DNA from: Mycolicibacterium neoaurum
Lineage (GTDB): Bacteria > Actinomycetota > Actinomycetes > Mycobacteriales > Mycobacteriaceae
NCBI RefSeq assembly: GCF_036946495.1
Contig: NZ_JAQIIX010000002.1
Span: forward strand, 2,356,001 to 2,420,000
DNA length: 64,000 nucleotides
Direction: 5' to 3'
Part shown: positions 60,937 through 64,000 of the stretch, piece after piece
Position numbering within the stretch: the first letter of the stretch is position 1
Layout of the letters: every line of letters starts with the position of its first letter
The notes under the pieces: generated by a model
Told to the model about the DNA's origin: nothing
Databases searched by the model: none
The model's input: the letters and a program-made list of their open reading frames with translations, nothing else
Program-made: the position numbers and the translations under genes

Positions 60937-60998
60937 CGCTTCACCGCCCGGGTATCGGTGATAGCTACCGGCGAGGTGTCGGGGGTGGGTATATTCAT
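60933..60998 (-). CDS. 21-residue leader-like small ORF
   Basis: A short frame (MNIPTPDTSPVAITDTRAVK plus one residue) with AGGAGA about ten bases upstream and a stop that overlaps the next ATG (ATGA). It may exist to couple translation or be a small protein. Support is the ribosome site and the overlap only. Confidence 0.3.
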   Translation of the reverse strand: MNIPTPDTSPVAITDTRAVKR

Positions 60999-61015
60999 TA
61001 GTGAACTTCTCCTAT

Positions 61016-61186
61016 CTAGCGGTTGGTGTGGTTCTGAACGGCTCCCGCCGGTGCTGGTAACACCGGGCTCACGGGAGCCGTTCTGCTGTCGCCGGAGTCG
61101 TCGTCTCCGGCAGGCGTATGGTCGACCAGCGTGTGATCGTCGAGTAGATCGCGGTCGGCCTGATCGACGTGTGGGCGTGGCATCAT
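61016..61186 (-). CDS. 56-residue acidic/Pro-rich small protein
   Basis: A frame starting at the ATG at 61186, which overlaps the stop of the excisionase-like gene, with GGGAG seven bases upstream. The product begins MMPRPHVDQADRDLLDDHTL and ends in a Pro/Ala-rich tail. Coupling at both ends supports reality; function is unknown. Confidence 0.45.
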   Translation of the reverse strand: MMPRPHVDQADRDLLDDHTLVDHTPAGDDDSGDSRTAPVSPVLPAPAGAVQNHTNR

Positions 61187-61368
61187 GCCGCGCTCCCGCC
61201 GGTGCCCGCGGATTCCAAGCTGTCGATGTATGCGGCAATCTGGGCGTCAGTACTGAATCGGCGACGACCGATCTTTATCGACGCAAGGACTCCAGAAGCC
61301 CAGAGCCGAAACACGAGCGACCTGCTGATACCGCCCAACTTGAGGCTCGTCGCCTCCCAATCGTTCAT
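61183..61368 (-). CDS. Excisionase-like winged-helix protein
   Basis: 61 residues from the ATG at 61368 with AGGAGAG upstream. LGGISRSLVFRLWASGVLAS followed by IKIGRRRFSTDAQIAAYIDS is the standard 'excisionase family DNA-binding' arrangement. It is the first gene of the leftward operon, divergent from the repressor, exactly where Xis or Cro-like proteins are found. It probably promotes excision and/or acts as a switch component. Confidence 0.7.
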   Translation of the reverse strand: MNDWEATSLKLGGISRSLVFRLWASGVLASIKIGRRRFSTDAQIAAYIDSLESAGTGGSAA

Positions 61369-61475
61369 ATTCTCTCCTGTCGAATTTTGCGACATTGATA
61401 TGAAATTGTGTTGCACTTCGTGACACTAGCATGGTTGTCGACGTACGCAACAACATTCGTGCGAGAATGTCGCAA
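61369..61475. promoter_or_regulatory. Divergent genetic-switch region with repeated operator words
   Basis: TTGCGACATT at 61387-61396 recurs inverted as AATGTCGCAA at 61466-61475, the latter covering the repressor's ATG. A nested repeat ACATTC-N6-GAATGT lies at 61453-61470. The A+T-richer middle holds both promoters. The pattern fits repressor operators that silence the leftward operon and autoregulate the repressor. Confidence 0.65.
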
Positions 61476-62047
61476 TGGATGACAGTGAACGCGGATCGTC
61501 GTGGGGCGGCGTAGGCGACGCCATCTCGGCTGCGCGGGTGAAGGCTGGGCTAAGTGCAGTGCAGCTATCGAATCGAACGCGCGACCTTGGTGTGCCAATT
61601 CACCGAGTGGCTATCTCCAAGATCGAATCTGGAGAGCGGGATGTGACAGTCAGTGAGCTAGTGGTTCTGTCGGTTGCGCTCGACACCGCGCCTGTCATGT
61701 TGATCTTTCCGGGGCCGTATCAATACAGCCAGCAAGGGCGCATACTTCCAGACCTAGTCATGTCGAAGTTTGATGCAGCGCAGTGGTTTTCGGGGGAGCT
61801 TGATAGTCCGACCCCGGTTTCTGGGGCCAACTTCTATCAGTACCGAAACAACCTGAAGCCGCTACGGAATGCGCGGATAGTCCATGAACTGCGCGCACGA
61901 CAACGATCTTTGCTGAGCATCATCGGCGATCACGAAGGCGATGGCAGCCGTGAGGTGGAGGTAATCCGAAATGCCCTCGGACGCGAGCTGGCGGGCATCG
62001 AAGCTGACATTTCTCGCTATACCGAATCGGGTGAGACCGATGCCTAG
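61475..62047 (+). CDS. XRE-family phage repressor
   Basis: 190 residues. The N-terminal XRE helix-turn-helix is visible (VGDAISAARVKAGLSAVQLS, then VAISKIESGERDVTVSELVVL). A linker and a C-terminal helical domain without a LexA-type Ser/Lys protease signature follow. It reads rightwards toward the integrase, which starts inside its last codons (8-base overlap). It probably maintains the integrated state. Confidence 0.82.
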   Translation: MDDSERGSSWGGVGDAISAARVKAGLSAVQLSNRTRDLGVPIHRVAISKIESGERDVTVSELVVLSVALDTAPVMLIFPGPYQYSQQGRILPDLVMSKFDAAQWFSGELDSPTPVSGANFYQYRNNLKPLRNARIVHELRARQRSLLSIIGDHEGDGSREVEVIRNALGRELAGIEADISRYTESGETDA

Positions 62048-63201
62048 GCAGAGGCTGGCTCCGGGAGAGAACGGAAAGATCACCGACGCTAAGCGCGGCG
62101 AGATCTTCTACGCAACAACGTATGTACGGCTACCCAGCGGCAGGCTTCGCGAACGGGAAGCGTCGTCGCGGAAATCTGCCGAGGATGCCCGTCGCGAGCT
62201 GAAGCGCCGAATCGCCGCCGAGCTTGAGGCCGGCGAACCAAACGGCGTCATCGACCGGCGCACAACACTTTTTCGACGCTTGGATACCGGCCAAGGTTGC
62301 CGAGGATCGGATCGGGGAGCGGACGGCAACCCTCTATCGGGACACCTGGCGTCTGCACGGTGACCGTCAGCTCGGCGCGCTGCGCATCGGCGAGTTGACC
62401 ACCAGCCGCGCCGACTCGCACCTCAAATCGCTGCCGTCATCGGCGGCCACCTACATGCGGATCATCCTGGTCGGAATGTACGGCCTGGCGGCCCGGTTCG
62501 ACGTCGTGAAGCACAACCCGATGCGCGAGACGAAGAACGCCCGGGTGGAGCGGACGCCGGCGCGTGCGCTGACGGCGATGGAGTTCGAGCGGGTGCGCCA
62601 GGCAGTGAAAGTGTTCACTGAGCGTAAGGGTCCGGGGCCTCGGCGCGGCCGGATGCTGCCGGCGTTCGTCGAGTTGCTCGCGGCGACCGGCGCACGACCG
62701 GGGGAGGTGCTGGCGATCCGCTGGGAGGACGTAGACCTGCTCGGCACACCGCCGACCGTCACGGTCAACGGCACCGTCGTGGACGCCGGTCGGGTGACGG
62801 GCAAGGCGTTGCACCGGCAGGACGCGCGCAAGGGCGGGGCGCCAGCGCACACGGTGAGCCTGCCGGCGTTCGGCGTCGCAGTGCTCACTGACTTGTACGC
62901 GGTGACCGGCCCAGAGGGCACGGTGCTGGCCAACCGGGACGGCGGCCTGGTGGCGTTGACGAATATCAGGTCGGCGCTGCGTCAGGCGTTGAGCGAGCAC
63001 GAGGATCTGCGATGGGTCACCCCGCACAGCTTCCGGCGCAGCGTGGCCACGGTTATCCGGGACGGGCTCGGCGTGGAGGCCGCACAACGTCAGCTGTCTC
63101 ATGCGCAACTGGCTACCACAGAGGGTCACTACGTTCAGCGTGTGACAGCGGGCCCCGACAGCCGCGCGGTGCTGGAGAAATGGGCCAGCAACCAAGATTG
63201 A
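62040..63201 (+). pseudogene. int: Tyrosine integrase, interrupted by a +1 frame change
   Basis: The N-terminal arm-binding part (from MPRQRLAPGENGKI, with IFYATTYVRLPSGRLRER) is in one frame. The core-binding and catalytic domains (FFDAWIPAKVAEDRIGERTA onward) are in the next. The change falls in CACTTTTTCGAC near 62268-62273: removing one T from the five restores a single frame of about 386 codons. Catalytic residues are all present: Arg in ATGARPGEVLAIRW, Lys region GKALHRQDARKGG, H-x-x-R in TPHSFRRSVAT, His in LSHAQLATTEGHY, Tyr in the same stretch. It would recombine attP with tRNA-Gly. Activity depends on whether the shift is real. Confidence 0.85.
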
Positions 63202-63209
63202 AGATCGAA

Positions 63210-63227
63210 TCTACGGGGAAAATGCGG
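63210..63227 (+). repeat. Probable integrase arm-type site, right
   Basis: TCTACGGGGAAAATGCGG, one base different from the copy at 48538-48555 and in the same orientation. It lies 58 bp inside the element from the attR core and 9 bp after the integrase stop. Confidence 0.6.
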
Positions 63228-63284
63228 GATTCGGCCGAGTCGAGTTAGCCTGCGAATCACGAAAACGGCTCTGACCTGCAGGGA

Positions 63285-63326
63285 GTGGAGCCGATGACGG
63301 GAATCGAACCCGCGTATTCAGCTTGG
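63285..63326. repeat. Right attachment core (attR)
   Basis: 42-bp exact copy of attL that forms the 3' half of the intact tRNA-Gly gene, so integration leaves the tRNA functional. Confidence 0.92.
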
Positions 63327-63359
63327 GAAGCTGATGTTCTGCCATTGAACTACATCGGC
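63286..63359 (-). tRNA. tRNA-Gly (anticodon CCC)
   Basis: 74 nt on the minus strand with a perfect 7-bp acceptor stem (GCCGATG with CATCGGC), D arm, anticodon stem TCAGC/GCTGA with loop TTCCCAA giving anticodon CCC, T arm with loop TTCGATT, and an encoded CCA end. Its 3' half is the integration core. Confidence 0.93.
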
Positions 63360-63416
63360 CTGTTTGATCAGGAAGGCTAGCACCCAGGCCACACCGATTC
63401 ACGAGCTGGGGGATCC

Positions 63417-63857
63417 ATGAAACGCCTCGCCGCCGCTTCGGCCGCCGCGCTGAGCCTGAGCATCGCCGTCATACCGGTCGCCGCGGCCACCCCGCCCGAC
63501 GGCGATATCGAGCGGACCGAGCTGGCGACCGGCACCGGCGACCAGCCCGTGCAGATCCAGACGACGGGCCCGACCACCCTCTACGTCCAGGAACTCCTGC
63601 TGCACCCACCGGCCAGCAGTGGTTGGCACACCCACCCCGGCGTCGAGCACACCGTCATCACCGGCGGCACCGTCACGCTGCAGACCGCAGACCAGTGCGC
63701 GCCGACCCCGTACCTCGCCGGCCAGGCCATCGTCATCCCGGCCGGCGTCCCGCACGTCGTGCGCAACGACAGCCCGCACGACGCCAACGCCGTGGTCACC
63801 TACACGCTGCCCGCCGACCAACCCGTCCGTGCGGACGCGCCAGCCGCCTGCCCCTGA
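63417..63857 (+). CDS. Secreted cupin-domain protein
   Basis: 146 residues with a TGGGGGAT ribosome site. A signal peptide (ALSLSIAVIPVAAA) precedes one cupin barrel: motif 1 GWHTHPGVEHTVITGG with the metal-binding H-x-H and Glu, and motif 2 AIVIPAGVPHVVRN with the His. Small exported cupins bind a metal and small ligand; the role is unknown. It is the first host gene right of the element. Confidence 0.82.
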   Translation: MKRLAAASAAALSLSIAVIPVAAATPPDGDIERTELATGTGDQPVQIQTTGPTTLYVQELLLHPPASSGWHTHPGVEHTVITGGTVTLQTADQCAPTPYLAGQAIVIPAGVPHVVRNDSPHDANAVVTYTLPADQPVRADAPAACP

Positions 63858-63880
63858 CCCGCGCCCGTTAGGCTCACCGC

Positions 63881-64000
63881 GTGCTGCTCTCCGATCGCGA
63901 TATCCGCGCCGAGATCGCCGCGGGCCGGCTGGCGCTGGACCCGCACGACGACGATCTGATCCAGCCCTCCAGCATCGACGTCCGCCTGGACAGTCTGTTC
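63881..64000 (+). CDS. dcd: dCTP deaminase, 5' part (cut by window)
   Basis: Forty codons from a GTG start reading VLLSDRDIRAEIAAGRLALD and QPSSIDVRLDSLF, the invariant beginning of dCTP deaminases. The enzyme makes dUTP (in mycobacteria a bifunctional form gives dUMP) for thymidylate synthesis. The rest lies beyond the window. Confidence 0.9.
   Translation, partial: MLLSDRDIRAEIAAGRLALDPHDDDLIQPSSIDVRLDSLF

Larger units (their letters stand above)
48381..63326. mobile_element. 14.9-kb integrative element in tRNA-Gly(CCC), satellite-like
   Basis: The boundaries are two identical 42-bp copies (48381-48422 and 63285-63326) of the 3' half of tRNA-Gly. The right copy completes the tRNA gene. 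Between them are an integrase (frameshifted), XRE repressor, excisionase-like HTH proteins, a primase/helicase-like protein, DUF2742, several small phage proteins, a tape-measure protein, a beta-helix protein and an HNH nuclease. No capsid, portal, prohead protease, large terminase, tail tube or lysis gene is recognised. Genes of the leftward operon overlap or abut almost throughout, arguing against random deletion of a longer prophage. Confidence 0.88.

Noticed and set aside
1..64000. CRISPR arrays, rRNA genes and insertion sequences
   Set aside because: I saw no regularly spaced direct repeats, no rRNA-like segments and no complete transposase. The few repeats found are explained by att sites, operators, hairpins and one inverted gene relic.

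Overview
The window looks like a chromosomal segment of a rapidly growing mycobacterium (Mycolicibacterium/Mycobacterium type). The evidence is the high G+C content, an MspA-family porin (a family typical of fast growers), a mycobacterial Ser-type secreted lipase with a long acidic linker, DUF3618/DUF4235/holin-family membrane genes, and the pairing of a tRNA-Gly(CCC) gene with dcd at the right end. That tRNA locus is the kind of site used by mycobacterial tyrosine integrases. The genus is an inference, not a search result.

Left part (1-13.6 kb): a truncated secreted clan GH-A glycoside hydrolase; a GNAT acetyltransferase; a HemK-like methyltransferase with a CDGSH iron-sulfur protein; a convergent operon with a haem-oxygenase-like iron enzyme and an M42 aminopeptidase; three small membrane/stress-type genes; and a translationally coupled block of four different glycosyltransferases plus one uncharacterised enzyme (6756-11415). 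A molybdopterin oxidoreductase converges on that block. Region 13.7-21 kb is an accessory-looking island: two paralogous small anchored proteins on opposite strands, an MspA porin, two secreted proteins (one with a compositionally distinct C-terminal domain suggestive of an effector), a lipoprotein, an inverted eroded copy of part of one of these genes, and about 0.8 kb of relic sequence.

Middle part (21.8-48.1 kb): an Lrp regulator divergent from a LysE exporter; a TetR gene divergent from a P1 peptidase and an APC permease with a perfect palindrome between them; zwf with a GH15 glucoamylase/trehalase-like enzyme; a secreted lipase converging on a second GH-A hydrolase (paralogue of the one at the left edge); a desaturase-reductase-ferredoxin fusion with a PucR regulator and an AcuI-like reductase; a complete Dpp-like ABC importer operon; and a monooxygenase/TetR/FAD-oxidase operon whose last gene is frameshifted.

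Right part (48381-63326): a 14.9-kb integrative element bounded by 42-bp direct repeats in tRNA-Gly(CCC). It has a divergent repressor/excisionase-like switch, a long tightly coupled leftward operon (primase/helicase-like protein, small phage proteins, a 1550-residue tape-measure protein carrying a peptidase domain, a beta-helix tailspike-like protein, an HNH endonuclease), probable integrase arm sites, and an integrase gene that is out of frame by one T in a T run. No capsid, portal, protease, terminase or tail-tube gene is recognisable, so it resembles a phage satellite that would supply tail-length and tip functions rather than a whole phage. The host chromosome resumes with the tRNA, a secreted cupin protein and the start of dcd.
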